Below are positions 9,307 to 18,714 of a stretch of 64,000 bases of DNA, piece by piece; the first letter of the stretch is position 1; each line of letters starts with the position of its first letter. A program made the position numbers and the translations under genes. The stretch is taken from positions 953,001 through 1,017,000 of the forward strand of contig NZ_JAGT01000001.1 in the NCBI RefSeq assembly GCF_000526795.1, read 5' to 3'. The notes beneath the pieces were generated by a model. It did not search any database. It was not told the origin of the DNA and saw only the letters and a list, made by a program, of their open reading frames with translations. This DNA comes from Ruminococcus flavefaciens AE3010 (lineage in GTDB: Bacteria; Bacillota; Clostridia; Oscillospirales; Ruminococcaceae).

Positions 9307-9519
9307 TCATTGAATTAGTGACATATCCATGAAACCTACAGTTACATATCCGCAAAAGAACAAACAAAGAAGAATTATTGGCGCGTACAAGATACCCCTT
9401 TCTTTGTTCAGTTTCTGCCTTCCCTTTATAAAGACGGCGTATTTTACAAAACCGCTGATATTAACAATCATCAGCACACTTCCAATTATGATAAGTACAT
9501 TAATAATATGACTAAACAT
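9307..9519 (-). CDS. small two-TM membrane protein
   Basis: Seventy residues from ATG at 9519 (MFSHIINVLIII), preceded by AGAGG at a 6-base spacing; an upstream TTG in the same frame has no ribosome site. Two hydrophobic segments (~5-25 and ~42-62) flank a basic loop (KGRQKLNKERG). No family recognised. It stands alone between a terminator and a GGDEF relic; its role is unknown. Confidence 0.5.
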   Translation of the reverse strand: MFSHIINVLIIIGSVLMIVNISGFVKYAVFIKGRQKLNKERGILYAPIILLCLFFCGYVTVGFMDMSLIQ

Positions 9520-9568
9520 ACTATACCTCTGCAACTATGGTATTTGCTTTAAAACTTATTCGTTTAAT

Positions 9569-9848
9569 TTAGTGAGTAGATGTAAATCTGTTGTAATAAG
9601 CATCTTTGTCTTTGAAACAAGCTTTCTCCATTTCAATAAACAGCTGACAATAATTCTTGTGCTTTTTAGGCTCAAATGTGACGGATACTTTTGCGACAGC
9701 AAGATTATCCTGCTAAACGTTTTCGGCATTATAAGCCTTTAACTCTTCGTCAAACTTCTTAAACAGATCCTCCATGTCAAATCTTGATTTATTTTCAATC
9801 ATAACAATTAATTCGTCATCTGCAACATGATAAACGTGACTCTTATGT
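9569..9848 (-). pseudogene. GGDEF-domain relic
   Basis: Downstream of the diguanylate cyclase the minus strand encodes HKSHVYHVADDELIVMIE, FDMEDLFKKFDEELKAYN, then an in-frame TAG, then VAKVSVTFEPKKHKNY and CFKDKDAYYNRF. The order and spacing fit the second half of a GGDEF domain with a degenerate ADDEL signature. There is no start and there is an internal stop, so it is broken. It is probably debris of a second cyclase gene. Confidence 0.5.
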
Positions 9849-11489
9849 ATTATTTTTTCTGATTCGTTTATTCTCATACATGAGCTTATCTGCTCGCCGC
9901 ATCACATCTGTAACGGCACTATCCTCTGATGAATTGAAAACAGCGCCACCTTTTGAAATCTGCACCTGTTTCCATGGTTCAGCAGCAGCGGCGTTAATCT
10001 CATAAGCGGTTGCGTCAAACTGTTCAAAAAGTGCATCACGATTATTGTAGTCCTCATTTTTCAGAATAACGGCAAACTCATCTCCGCCAATTCTGAAAAC
10101 AGGACTGTGCTTGAACACCTCGCATATAACGCTGACAGCTGTCTTCAGGTAAATGTCTCCCTTATCATGTCCATATTGGTCATTGATAAGTTTCAGATTA
10201 TCGCAGTCGAATACACCAATTGCAAATTCCTGCTCCTTAGCCCCGCTGTCGATCTCTTTCTGCATTTCATCAAAGATATTTGACAGTGCTCTCTTGTTTT
10301 TTACATGAGTCAGCGCATCAATAAATACCTGTCCGTTCAGATTGCTGATCTGCGCCTTTACATTGCCCGAAAGCATTTTGAACGACCTTGTGAGCCTACC
10401 AATTTCATCCTCCCTGTCGTATGTCAGGACAAAATCATAATTTCCCTGATCTACCTGTTCAGCCGCCTTGGTAAGTTGTTCGAGAGGTCTGGTGATGCGC
10501 CTTGTGTGGTACATCAGAAACAAACTTGATAAAAAGAGTACAACGGCGACGCCCTTTATAATATTCAGAATGAGACCTTTCCAATCACCCTTGGTTTCAG
10601 AAACGGGAACTGTGACAGTCAGACGCATCCCATTGCTCAACAAGCGCCAGACTGCTACTTTTTTCTCTCCGTGATAAGTATACCTGATCACATCGTTTTC
10701 GTCAGTCTCATGAAAAGAGATCTCAAATGTGGATTCGGATGGCAGATCTGCCACGTCAAGATATGGATGATAGAACAGATTCCCATCAGCATAGCTCAGG
10801 AATGCATAGCCGTTATCATATGGACGAAGACTGTTGATCTCTTCTGCCATTGTTGAGTAGTCTACTTCGATGCCTACAACACCAATAAACCTATCCTTCC
10901 AGTAAACAGGCGCATCGTAGGATATGACACGAACATCGAGATTATCCGTGATATATGGCCGCAGCCAGATGGGCTTGCCTTCATGCTTTGGAACGGTAAA
11001 CCATACGAGTTTTGAGGTATCCTCCACATCATACATGGTAATATCAGTCACTTCATGTTCCACGAAGCCATCACCAGTCAGATCTGTGTACCAGAATCCT
11101 TTTACGTCTGCGGAAACTGAAGGGTCAATGCGATAATAATAGGTCATGACACCTTTGGTCTTAGAAGCCATCATGCTGAAATACTCACGTATTCTCTCCA
11201 TATGTGCCGCAAATTCTTCATCATTGTCCACGTCTTCAAGATCTTCTTCTGCATAGGATGTTACCTTTGACACCGTGTTCTGTACGCTGTCAAAGTAATA
11301 ATCGAGACTACGTTCTCCTGTCTCACAAAGCATTCGCAGTAATTGATCGGATTTTTGACTCTCTGTTGTACGGATAAAGACAGCACTAAGCAGGGTGGTA
11401 ACTGCAAGAGCCGCAAGTATCACACCAAGCATTGTTATAGTAATTCTTGTCCTTAATGAGTGTGATAATATTTTGGGATTCAGCTTCAT
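9843..11489 (-). CDS. diguanylate cyclase with dCache sensor, HAMP and GGDEF domains
   Basis: A 548-residue membrane protein; ATG at 11489 with AGGGAGA upstream. A TM helix at ~15-38 is followed by a large extracellular dCache-type sensor (~40-300), a second TM (~305-325), a HAMP domain (RRITRPLEQLTKAAEQV) and a GGDEF domain with an intact signature (FRIGGDEFAVIL) and DNLKLINDQYGHDKGD. It should make cyclic di-GMP from two GTP in response to an external ligand. No RxxD inhibitory site stands out before the signature. The only other GGDEF proteins in the window are the relic beside it and the degenerate protein at 12.3 kb. Confidence 0.93.
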   Translation of the reverse strand: MKLNPKILSHSLRTRITITMLGVILAALAVTTLLSAVFIRTTESQKSDQLLRMLCETGERSLDYYFDSVQNTVSKVTSYAEEDLEDVDNDEEFAAHMERIREYFSMMASKTKGVMTYYYRIDPSVSADVKGFWYTDLTGDGFVEHEVTDITMYDVEDTSKLVWFTVPKHEGKPIWLRPYITDNLDVRVISYDAPVYWKDRFIGVVGIEVDYSTMAEEINSLRPYDNGYAFLSYADGNLFYHPYLDVADLPSESTFEISFHETDENDVIRYTYHGEKKVAVWRLLSNGMRLTVTVPVSETKGDWKGLILNIIKGVAVVLFLSSLFLMYHTRRITRPLEQLTKAAEQVDQGNYDFVLTYDREDEIGRLTRSFKMLSGNVKAQISNLNGQVFIDALTHVKNKRALSNIFDEMQKEIDSGAKEQEFAIGVFDCDNLKLINDQYGHDKGDIYLKTAVSVICEVFKHSPVFRIGGDEFAVILKNEDYNNRDALFEQFDATAYEINAAAAEPWKQVQISKGGAVFNSSEDSAVTDVMRRADKLMYENKRIRKNNT

Positions 11490-11665
11490 AAAAAAGTCTC
11501 CCTATTTCGTTTTGATTATTTCTCTATTTTCTCAAAATACAAGTAATATCCAATATACAGAAACAGGCAGTCACATTGGATCACCTGATTATTATATATA
11601 TAATGTATGATATATATATCATACCATATATTACACAAAACGTCAACGCCTATAAATATAATATA

Positions 11666-11838
11666 GTAAAACAGCCGATTTCCATAAAGCACTAAATAAA
11701 TAATTTGTTTCATGCATAGTTGAAGCGGAACTCCAAGCAGTCAACATGGAAACAATATATTTTTTATAAGAAAACCAGCTCCCTTGTAAGGGAGCTGGTT
11801 CTTTCATAACATCATATCGACTTTTCTTCATGATAATT
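11666..11838. repeat. dispersed ~170 bp repeat, copy 1
   Basis: Starts GTAAAACAGC and runs through TGGAAACAATATATTTTT, a strong hairpin (CCAGCTCCC/GGGAGCTGG) with flanking A and T runs, and ATATCGACTTTTCTTCATG. About 95% identical by eye to 17762-17932. No terminal inverted repeats and no coding function seen. It may be the 3' end and terminator of a lost mobile gene. Confidence 0.75.
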
Positions 11839-12157
11839 CGTAACCGCCAACCAGACCAGCGGGCAAAAAAATGAGCCAAGATCAACCTCGGCTCAAATCC
11901 CGTATTCGGTTCATCACAATGAATTGCAGTGAGTTACTGTACTATAATAATTACAGTCGTATAAATCCATGACAAGCCAGGCATGGTTTACACACACTCG
12001 AAACCTAAGTTATAATGAAAGCAGTGATTAGACTAACGGGAATCCGGTTGGGACACCACGCCCGCACCCCAGACAGTTATCCATGTCAAGGATTTGCAGT
12101 AAATACCCGATGAAAAGGTAACATAATGTGCAAAAAAGATTTATTTATATAAATGTA
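11839..12157. other. intergenic region without a gene
   Basis: It contains a short hairpin (TGAGCC/GGCTCA at about 11871-11894) and a GC-richer stretch at about 12030-12085 (GGGAATCCGGTTGGGACACC) that stands out from the AT-rich surroundings. I compared this by eye with cyclic di-GMP riboswitch consensus sequences and saw no match. No ORF with a ribosome site. Confidence 0.4.
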
Positions 12158-12186
12158 TGGACAAAGTAAAAAATATATGGTAAAAT
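12158..12186 (+). promoter_or_regulatory. putative sigma-A promoter of the sensor-SBP unit
   Basis: TGGACA (12158-12163), 17 bp, TAAAAT (12181-12186), about 108 bp before the start at 12294. Confidence 0.5.
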
Positions 12187-12293
12187 AAATCTGCTTACAT
12201 AATGGATTCCAGATCATGCGCCGATTTTTCGGACGTCCTTTGTGCTTTGGAGCGTTACAGACAAAAAGGGATATTAAAAAACAGGAGGAAAAA

Positions 12294-13766
12294 ATGACAA
12301 GAGATCAAATTCAGACTATTGGTCTTGAGAAGATCAAAAAAATGAGCGTGCTTATGATAATAGGCTACGCTGCTATCGTTATTGCGGCGATCATTGGCAT
12401 TACAGCCTTTATTGTCACAAAATACGATGAGCTGACAAAGGAAAAGGTCAGCTCGATGACTTCAACGCTGAATGTTCAGCTCAAGCTGAATCTTGAAGCG
12501 TATCTCAGCAGAATGGAAACTATCGGTACTCTGGCTTATTCAGTTGATAATGCCTACAGCTACGATGCTTCCGACCCCTCAAACGATGAATACGAAGCCA
12601 TAAATACAGAAAAGCAGATCGCTTCTGATCTCAGCAGTCTGTGCCTTATGGAGAACTTCGTTGACTATGGCATCGTTTATGCAAACAACAAAACGATCGG
12701 AAAGGTATCAAACGGTACTATAAAGCTTTTCGGCGACAAGCTTTACACCGAGCTTTCCACGATGATCACAAGTTCCCGTACTCATGACGGCTGGTTCACG
12801 GGCTACAAGGGAGACTATGAGCGTATCTACTATGTAAAACAGATGAACGATAATGTTATCTTCCTCATCTCGTTCTACACCGCAGAGCTTGACACAGTCT
12901 TTGAGAACCCCGAGAATCTCAGCGACATGGAGATACGTCTGACGGACAGAAATTACAAGATGATATACTCATCTGTAAAGGGCGATAACAGCGGCACGGT
13001 TATTCCCAAAAATCTTCTCGATGACATCAAGAACAAGGACATGGTGGTCATAAACGGAAGTGAGAACCTTTCTACCGTAAATGCCACAAACGGCGACTGG
13101 TATATCGTATGCTCCATACCTACAAAGGTCATCCTGAAGGAAGCAATAGATATTAGAAAATATATCTATCTCTTTGCAGGACTGGTGGCACTGATAGCAG
13201 TCTGTGCAGGTGCGCTTTTCGTAAGGCGTATGGCTGATCCTATAGGTACAGTTACCTCAGGCCTTTCCGATGAGATAAGCGAGGACGGATTCGAGAATAT
13301 ACTGGGAAGAAGATTTTTCCGCGACAAGGCGGATAACCTTATGAAGAAGAATTCCGACCAGACCTATGGAGTGGTGCTTGTTGCCATCAATAATTTCGAT
13401 GACATCATTGAGAAGTTCTACCCCTCGTTCCCGGAAAAGCAGAAGGGCAGAATGATAACCATATTGAAAGAGGTCTTCAGCGACGCTGAATGTATCGGAA
13501 GAGTCGGTGAGAATTCGTTTTCCGTACTTCTTAAAAACAGCGGAAAGGATGAAGAGGCTTTCCGTATCCTTTCCGAGAGCAGAGCAAAGGATGTCTGTGA
13601 CAAGTTCAGACAATCCGAGTACACAAGTACTATGGGACTTCTTGAGCTTACTGCGGATTCCGCCGCCGCAATCGGAAAAGGCGATTTCCGCGAGGCCTAC
13701 TATAAAGCATATACGGCGCTTTGTGCTTCCGTTAAAATCGGTCACAATGTATCAAGTGTGATGTGA
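12294..13766 (+). CDS. Cache-domain membrane sensor with degenerate GGDEF domain
   Basis: ATG at 12294 is preferred over 12216 because a perfect AGGAGG lies 6 bases upstream and the extra residues look non-genuine. 490 residues: TM ~19-43, extracellular Cache-like domain ~44-290, TM ~305-325, then a domain with the GGDEF fold order (YGVVLVAINNFDDIIEKF, IGRVGENSFSVLLKN). The signature is GENSF rather than GGDEF, so GTP cyclisation is not expected; it may bind a ligand or a partner. It lies 13 bp before a sugar-binding lipoprotein gene, suggesting a two-gene sensing unit (inference). Confidence 0.85.
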   Translation: MTRDQIQTIGLEKIKKMSVLMIIGYAAIVIAAIIGITAFIVTKYDELTKEKVSSMTSTLNVQLKLNLEAYLSRMETIGTLAYSVDNAYSYDASDPSNDEYEAINTEKQIASDLSSLCLMENFVDYGIVYANNKTIGKVSNGTIKLFGDKLYTELSTMITSSRTHDGWFTGYKGDYERIYYVKQMNDNVIFLISFYTAELDTVFENPENLSDMEIRLTDRNYKMIYSSVKGDNSGTVIPKNLLDDIKNKDMVVINGSENLSTVNATNGDWYIVCSIPTKVILKEAIDIRKYIYLFAGLVALIAVCAGALFVRRMADPIGTVTSGLSDEISEDGFENILGRRFFRDKADNLMKKNSDQTYGVVLVAINNFDDIIEKFYPSFPEKQKGRMITILKEVFSDAECIGRVGENSFSVLLKNSGKDEEAFRILSESRAKDVCDKFRQSEYTSTMGLLELTADSAAAIGKGDFREAYYKAYTALCASVKIGHNVSSVM

Positions 13767-13779
13767 GAACGGAGGGACG

Positions 13780-15045
13780 ATGTTTATGAAGATATTCAGA
13801 AGAACAGCAGCGCTCATGCTTGGTGCTGCAATGGTATTCTCTACAGGCTGCTCTGAAAAGACTACTATGTCGAGTCAGAAAACACAGGTTGAAATAGAGT
13901 TTTCATGGTGGGGAAATGACGCAAGAAACAGATATACCCTTAAAGCTGTGGAATTGTTCGAGGAGCTGCACCCTGAAATAAGAGTCAAGTGCAGCTATTC
14001 CGAATGGTCAGGCTATGAAAAAAGAAATAAGATTTGGATGGCGTCGGATACAGAAGCCGATGTTATGCAGATAAACTACGGCTGGCTCACGGATTATTCA
14101 GCTGATGGTATGGGATATTATGATCTCAACGCTCTTTCAAAGTATATTGCTCTATCGAATTTCACTGAAGAACAGCTGAGCTACGGCACGAGAAACGGCG
14201 TTCTCAATGCCCTTCCCATAGCTATGAATTCCGAGACGGTATATATCAATAAGACTATATACGACAGATACGGTGTCGATGTGCCCAAAACATGGGACGA
14301 TCTGTTCAGAGCAGCAGATGCGATGAAGTCTGCAAATATCTATCCGCTCAGTGCTTCAAGCAAGTCAATGTGGCTGTATCTCATATCATATGCAGAACAG
14401 GCACAAGACAGAAATATCCTTGATCAGGACGGCAATCTGAACTTTAATGAGGAAGATTTTGCCGTAATGATGGATTTCTACAAAAAGCTTGTAGACAGCA
14501 AGGTAATGCCCCTTGTTGAGCATTATGAGCGTATCAGGCTGGATAACGAAAATTACGCAGGTTCTGTTGCATGGGTGAGCGACGCTGAAAGCTATTTCGG
14601 CGATGCTATCAGCAAAGAAAGAGAGATAGTAGTTGCAGATCAGACCTCGATCAGCGGAAATAATACAGGTGAGGGCTGGTATGCTAAGCCTGCCACTATG
14701 TACGCTGTCAGCAAGACCACTGACCGCCCTGCCGAAGCAGGAATGCTCCTTGATTTTCTGCTCAACAGCAGAGAAATGGCTGAGCTTCAGGGAATAGAAA
14801 AGGGTATCCCATTAAGCGCCTCTGCAAGGGAAGTCCTCAATGAGCAGGGAATGCTTCAGGGCATACAGTTTGAGGCTTCGGAGAAAATGGCAGAGCATAC
14901 CCTTCCGCAGCTTTCACCTGTTCTGGAAAACGGCAAGCTGATAGACGATTTCTTTGCGGCTGCAACTGATTATATCTATGATAAGACCGATCTTGACAGT
15001 GCAGCTTCTTCTTTCGTTGAAAAGGCGAAGAAGGAGTACTTCTGA
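13780..15045 (+). CDS. family 1 extracellular solute-binding lipoprotein
   Basis: A 421-residue protein with a lipoprotein signal (lipobox FSTGC, Cys ~24) and the sugar-binding fold of ABC importers: VEIEFSWWGNDARNRYTLKAV, LNALPIAMNSETVYINKTIY, VPKTWDDLFRAADAM, and a late WYAKPATMYAVSK. No permease or ATPase genes adjoin, so it is an orphan binding protein. The start could be ATG 13780 or the third codon (MKIFRR). Being co-transcribed with the Cache sensor, it may present a sugar to it, or may serve permeases encoded elsewhere. Confidence 0.9.
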   Translation: MFMKIFRRTAALMLGAAMVFSTGCSEKTTMSSQKTQVEIEFSWWGNDARNRYTLKAVELFEELHPEIRVKCSYSEWSGYEKRNKIWMASDTEADVMQINYGWLTDYSADGMGYYDLNALSKYIALSNFTEEQLSYGTRNGVLNALPIAMNSETVYINKTIYDRYGVDVPKTWDDLFRAADAMKSANIYPLSASSKSMWLYLISYAEQAQDRNILDQDGNLNFNEEDFAVMMDFYKKLVDSKVMPLVEHYERIRLDNENYAGSVAWVSDAESYFGDAISKEREIVVADQTSISGNNTGEGWYAKPATMYAVSKTTDRPAEAGMLLDFLLNSREMAELQGIEKGIPLSASAREVLNEQGMLQGIQFEASEKMAEHTLPQLSPVLENGKLIDDFFAAATDYIYDKTDLDSAASSFVEKAKKEYF

Positions 15046-15061
15046 CATTGATCGCTGTTTA

Positions 15062-15094
15062 AAGGCACTTCCGAGTAATCGGAAGTGCCTTTTC
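15062..15094 (+). terminator. intrinsic terminator of the sensor-SBP unit
   Basis: Stem GGCACTTCCG/CGGAAGTGCC with a TTTTC tail, 17 bp after the solute-binding gene. The putative left end of the IS66 element begins directly after it. Confidence 0.85.
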
Positions 15095-15172
15095 GAAAGC
15101 GCCAAATATCACTGTTTTAAGTAATTTAATTGTTTTACAATAAAAGATTATATTTTTGAATGACATATTTTT

Positions 15173-16786
15173 TTAATGTATCTCACTATACATCTGCCTG
15201 CAATATGCAGGCAACGTCATACTCCAAGGCATGACAGCTTCGAGCTGTGTTTCTGTAGGATCATTGCCCATTTCTGGCAGAATTGTCAGAAGATATAGCA
15301 GATAACCGTAGACATCGAGGGTATTTCTCTTAGCTGTTTCTATGATACTCATTACTGCTGCACTTGCATCAGCACCTTTTTCGGTATCGCTGAACAGGAA
15401 GTTTTTACGGTTGATAACATAGGGCTTTACTGTTCGCTCAGCAAGATTATTGGTCATTTCGACTTTAGGATTGCTCAGGAACAGATACAGTTTCCCTTTC
15501 TGCTTTAAGGCATAAGTAACCGCCGTGCCAAGGGCAGAGCCCTTGCTCGGTCTTAAACTGATTATTATCTCATAAGCCTCATCCAACAGAGGTTTTATTA
15601 TATCCTGCCTCATTGTCAATATTTGTTTATCAGTATATTTGGCTTCTCTCGCACAGGCTTCATATGCAGCTGCCTTATCTATTATGGCAACAATCTGAGC
15701 GGATTGACAGGTATTATCGCCTTCAGGAATACAATCATAGAATTTACGGCGATAATGAGCCCAGAAGCCTGCATTTTCATAATCTCCGCTGCCGTATGAT
15801 TGAAAACCGTCCGTCTGAACCACACCTGTATATCCTTTCAGCAACTCCTCTGCAACTGTTTTGCTGCGGCTGTCACGATACGTATACAGTGCTATCTTTT
15901 TTGAAGCAGATGCACCCGTGCATACTATCCACATCTGACCTTTCTTATTGGTAGGCTTACCATCCTTTTTCAATACCCGTGTCGGAGTTTCATCAGCATT
16001 AAGAACAGGTTCAAAGAAAGCATGGTATCTGAGCCTTTTGATAACAGGTTCAAACCATGCTGCGCCTTTTATTACCCAATTAGCCAGTGATGTTCGGTTC
16101 AGATAAATACCTCGCAGCTTCCAATACTGCTCCTGACGGTAAAGCGGTTCTCCAAGCTGATATTTTCTCTGCATAATATCTGCAACAAGGCTTGCGTCGG
16201 GAAGCCCTTTTTTGATAATACAGGCAGGGGTTTTGTTTTCAGCTGCTATGATATTAGCCTTTGTACCGTTTTTATCGCAGTTTACGCATTTGTAGACCTT
16301 GCGGTAATACTCGATTTTATACACCTTTTCTGGTATTACAGCAAGTCTTGTAGTAATGTATTCCTCTGCATATTCGGTCAGAGATCCTCCGCACACTTCA
16401 CATATCGGCTGTTCCTGCGGAAGTTCATATACTATTTTTTTAGTTTCAAGGTCAGCTCTTATCTCTTTTCTGCCACGATGCTGTCCTGTTTTCTTAGATT
16501 TCGGAGCAATTGTTTCAGCTGTAGGCTCAGGAGCAGAAGTATCAGCTTCTGCTTCGGCTTCATTGAAAACTCCATCAAAAGCAAGCTGTCCATTGTTGAT
16601 AAATTTCGATTTCTCACTCTTTTGTCCGAACAGCATCTTATTGCGCTTCACAACAAGCTCGGTCAGATGTTCGATACGGAGGTCTTTATCCTCATTGGAT
16701 TTCTTTAATTCATCAACTTCTTTTTCAAGGGCGGAGCATTTCTGTATTACCAGATCATATGCTTTTTTCAGCTCAGCATAATTCAT
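15173..16786 (-). CDS. tnpC: IS66-family transposase
   Basis: A 537-residue protein starting at ATG 16786 with AAAGGAG upstream. It has an N-terminal coiled coil (ALEKEVDELKKSNEDKDLRIE), a TnpC helix-turn-helix/zinc region (CEVCGGSLTEY, YKCVNCDKNG) and the DDE transposase domain: VLNADETPTRVL (first Asp), GVVQTDGFQSY (second Asp) and NNLAERTVKPYVINRKNFLF (Glu region). Length is typical (~500-540). It appears intact and probably competent. Confidence 0.95.
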   Translation of the reverse strand: MNYAELKKAYDLVIQKCSALEKEVDELKKSNEDKDLRIEHLTELVVKRNKMLFGQKSEKSKFINNGQLAFDGVFNEAEAEADTSAPEPTAETIAPKSKKTGQHRGRKEIRADLETKKIVYELPQEQPICEVCGGSLTEYAEEYITTRLAVIPEKVYKIEYYRKVYKCVNCDKNGTKANIIAAENKTPACIIKKGLPDASLVADIMQRKYQLGEPLYRQEQYWKLRGIYLNRTSLANWVIKGAAWFEPVIKRLRYHAFFEPVLNADETPTRVLKKDGKPTNKKGQMWIVCTGASASKKIALYTYRDSRSKTVAEELLKGYTGVVQTDGFQSYGSGDYENAGFWAHYRRKFYDCIPEGDNTCQSAQIVAIIDKAAAYEACAREAKYTDKQILTMRQDIIKPLLDEAYEIIISLRPSKGSALGTAVTYALKQKGKLYLFLSNPKVEMTNNLAERTVKPYVINRKNFLFSDTEKGADASAAVMSIIETAKRNTLDVYGYLLYLLTILPEMGNDPTETQLEAVMPWSMTLPAYCRQMYSEIH

Positions 16787-16925
16787 AATGAAACGCTCCT
16801 TTCCTTGTATTAGGTGATTTATGATACTTAGATTATATCACAAATCGCCCGATTTTTCAAGGAAAAGAGCGTATTTCAATTGAGAAATATCTTCCACGTT
16901 TATGTGCATATCCGCTGTGCAAAAC

Positions 16926-17282
16926 TCAGCATATATCAACGCCGCCTTCAAGCTTTTTAATTGCTTTGGGCTGATCTATAGATAATCCCTGCATAAGCCA
17001 TATATATTGTTCATGAGTCAGATTACGGACTTCCTGTTTACTGCGAGGCCAGTTGAATTTACCGCCTTCAAGCCGCTTATACAGCAAAAGGAAACCGTCA
17101 TCCTCCCATAACAGCACTTTCAGGCGATCTCTGCGCCGTCCGCAGAAAAGGAAAGCACTGTTATTGAAAAGATCAAGCTGATATTGCTGCTGCACTATTG
17201 CTGCCAGTCCGTCGATAGATTTCCGCATATCCGTATGACCGCATACGATGTATATGTTATCAGCGGACAAATTTTTCAGCAT
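16926..17282 (-). CDS. tnpB: IS66 accessory protein TnpB
   Basis: 118 residues with the family hallmarks IYIVCGHTDMRKSIDGLAAIV, LFLFCGRRRDRLKVLLWEDDGFLLLYKRLEGG and QYIWLMQG. It is required with TnpA and TnpC for IS66 transposition; the biochemical role is not settled. Its ATG overlaps the end of tnpA (ATGCTGA), indicating coupled translation. Length and motifs are intact. Confidence 0.95.
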   Translation of the reverse strand: MLKNLSADNIYIVCGHTDMRKSIDGLAAIVQQQYQLDLFNNSAFLFCGRRRDRLKVLLWEDDGFLLLYKRLEGGKFNWPRSKQEVRNLTHEQYIWLMQGLSIDQPKAIKKLEGGVDIC

Positions 17283-17671
17283 TCTTTCAGACCTCTGAGC
17301 AGCAAAAGTATCATACTCTCAGATATATCAGGTGGAAGTACGATATCGATACCTTCCTTGCGGAGAATAACTCTCTCTTTTTCATGAACAGGCTTGCGTA
17401 TTGGAACTGCAACAGTTTCGGAGTTGACAACACTTGGCACATCAGGCTTTTCTTTTACTGCACTCAGAGGGACAATATCCTGCGTAGACGTTTTTTTAGT
17501 TTTAGCTGTATCCTTTTTCAGCGCAGCGACACGTCCATAGTACGTATTTACATTCAACCCATTAGCTGCACACCATTCCCTGACCGACATATTACTGCTT
17601 TCGCATTCTGCGATCCGCTCTGCCCATTCTCTGCGGCACAGTTCTCTCTGTACTTCTTTTGCTGTTGGCAT
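17276..17671 (-). CDS. tnpA: IS66 accessory protein TnpA
   Basis: 131 residues from ATG 17671, with AAAGGAG 8 bases upstream. The N-terminal half is a helix-turn-helix (REWAERIAECESSNMSVREWCAANGLNVNTYYGRVAAL, split here only by description), as in IS66 orf1 proteins that bind the IS ends. The C-terminal part (EGIDIVLPPDISESMILLLL) is the usual TnpA tail. First gene of the tnpABC operon; intact. Confidence 0.9.
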   Translation of the reverse strand: MPTAKEVQRELCRREWAERIAECESSNMSVREWCAANGLNVNTYYGRVAALKKDTAKTKKTSTQDIVPLSAVKEKPDVPSVVNSETVAVPIRKPVHEKERVILRKEGIDIVLPPDISESMILLLLRGLKEC

Positions 17672-17761
17672 ATTCGTAGCTCCTTTCGGATATTTTCCTC
17701 TGGAACTATTTTAGCATTTTATTCATTGCTACGGAAGTGCTGGGAATGGTTGTCGCTTACG

Positions 17762-17932
17762 GTAAAACAGCTAATTTCCATAAAGCAATAAATAATTTTG
17801 TTTCATACATAGTTGAAGCGGAACTCCAAGCAGTCAACATGGAAACAATATATTTTTTATAAGAAAACCAGCTCCCTTGTAAGGGAGCTGATTCTTTCAT
17901 AACATTATATCGACTTTTCTTCATGTTAATTC
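17762..17932. repeat. dispersed ~170 bp repeat, copy 2
   Basis: Near-identical to 11666-11838 over its length, with the same internal hairpin at about 17868-17892. It begins two bases after the right end of the IS66 element. Similarity ends after TTTTCTTCATG on the right side, and no target duplication is seen. Confidence 0.75.
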
Positions 17933-18006
17933 TGTTTACATAACTCATTGCTCCCTGTGTTATTTTACACAGGGAGCTTTTTTCTATGAATGGTTTGTTA
18001 TTTATG

Positions 18007-18714
18007 TTATGTGTATTCGCCGTCCCAGTAGTGCGCTTTGATTATAGAACCGGTCTTTGCATCAATTGTAACTAAACTGTAGATGTTTACGGTGAATTCA
18101 TAGTAAAGGTTTCCCTGAGCGTCTGCCTTAAGAAGATATGTGCCTGAAATTTTGTTGCCATTATAGAGCTTTTGGGAATTCGCTTTCGCATCTTCATAAG
18201 CTGTTGTACTTGCTTCCTCTATCGAAACGAGATTGCTCTTGGTGAAGTCGCATCTTCTGAACTTAGAGTAATCGTAATCCCAGACATAGCCTGTCTCAGG
18301 TGTGTACCAGTTCATCATCTCCCCTTCTTCAAGAATCACGTCGTCCATAATAATTTTGGCAGAAAACCTGAATTCATCCTTTGTCTCGGCTTCCATGATG
18401 ACGTAAACGAAAATGTTATCATGAAGGTCCTTGTCGCATTTCTCGAGAACAGACAGAATATAATCTTTAAACTTCTTATCTCTGTCGTCGGATTCAAAAA
18501 GATAATCAGGATAATAAGTATGCTCGCCGACCTTGATGAGTTTGGCCTCCTTAAAGGCTTTTACAGCTTTTTTATTGACATTTTCGGCGCAGATCGCTGC
18601 TGCGGTATCTTCTTCATTATCCTTACTGCCCGTGCCTACTCCACATGCCGTGAAACCTGCGAAACACGCTGCGGATATAAGAAGCGCGATTGTTTTTGTT
18701 GCCGTATTTTTCAT
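18007..18714 (-). CDS. lipoprotein with PepSY-like C-terminal region
   Basis: The ATG at 18714 follows GGGGGGAGA and starts a lipoprotein signal (ISAACFAGFTAC, Cys ~24); the longer upstream frame is the 3' end of the preceding gene read in another frame. 235 residues. The C-terminal ~60 residues (SIEEASTTAYEDAKAN, GNLYYEFTVNIYSLVTIDAKTGSII) look like a PepSY-type fold, which usually binds or inhibits peptidases (family knowledge; assignment tentative). Its ATG overlaps the stop of the membrane protein gene upstream, so the two are translationally coupled. Confidence 0.7.
   Translation of the reverse strand: MKNTATKTIALLISAACFAGFTACGVGTGSKDNEEDTAAAICAENVNKKAVKAFKEAKLIKVGEHTYYPDYLFESDDRDKKFKDYILSVLEKCDKDLHDNIFVYVIMEAETKDEFRFSAKIIMDDVILEEGEMMNWYTPETGYVWDYDYSKFRRCDFTKSNLVSIEEASTTAYEDAKANSQKLYNGNKISGTYLLKADAQGNLYYEFTVNIYSLVTIDAKTGSIIKAHYWDGEYT

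Larger units (their letters stand above)
15095..17760 (-). mobile_element. IS66-family insertion sequence
   Basis: Three genes in IS66 order (tnpA, tnpB, tnpC) are read leftwards. The right end is clear: on the minus strand it starts GTAAGCGACAACCATTCC at 17760. The left end is less clear; GAAAGCGCCAAATATCAC at 15095 agrees at about 12 of 18 positions. No 8 bp target duplication was found (left flank GCCTTTTC, right flank GGTAAAAC), so either the left end lies elsewhere or a flank was rearranged. The right end abuts copy 2 of the 170 bp repeat. Confidence 0.8.

Noticed and set aside
12000..12110. Possible riboswitch before the sensor gene
   Set aside because: The GC-rich stretch did not match cyclic di-GMP riboswitch or other consensus motifs I know, and I could not fold it.
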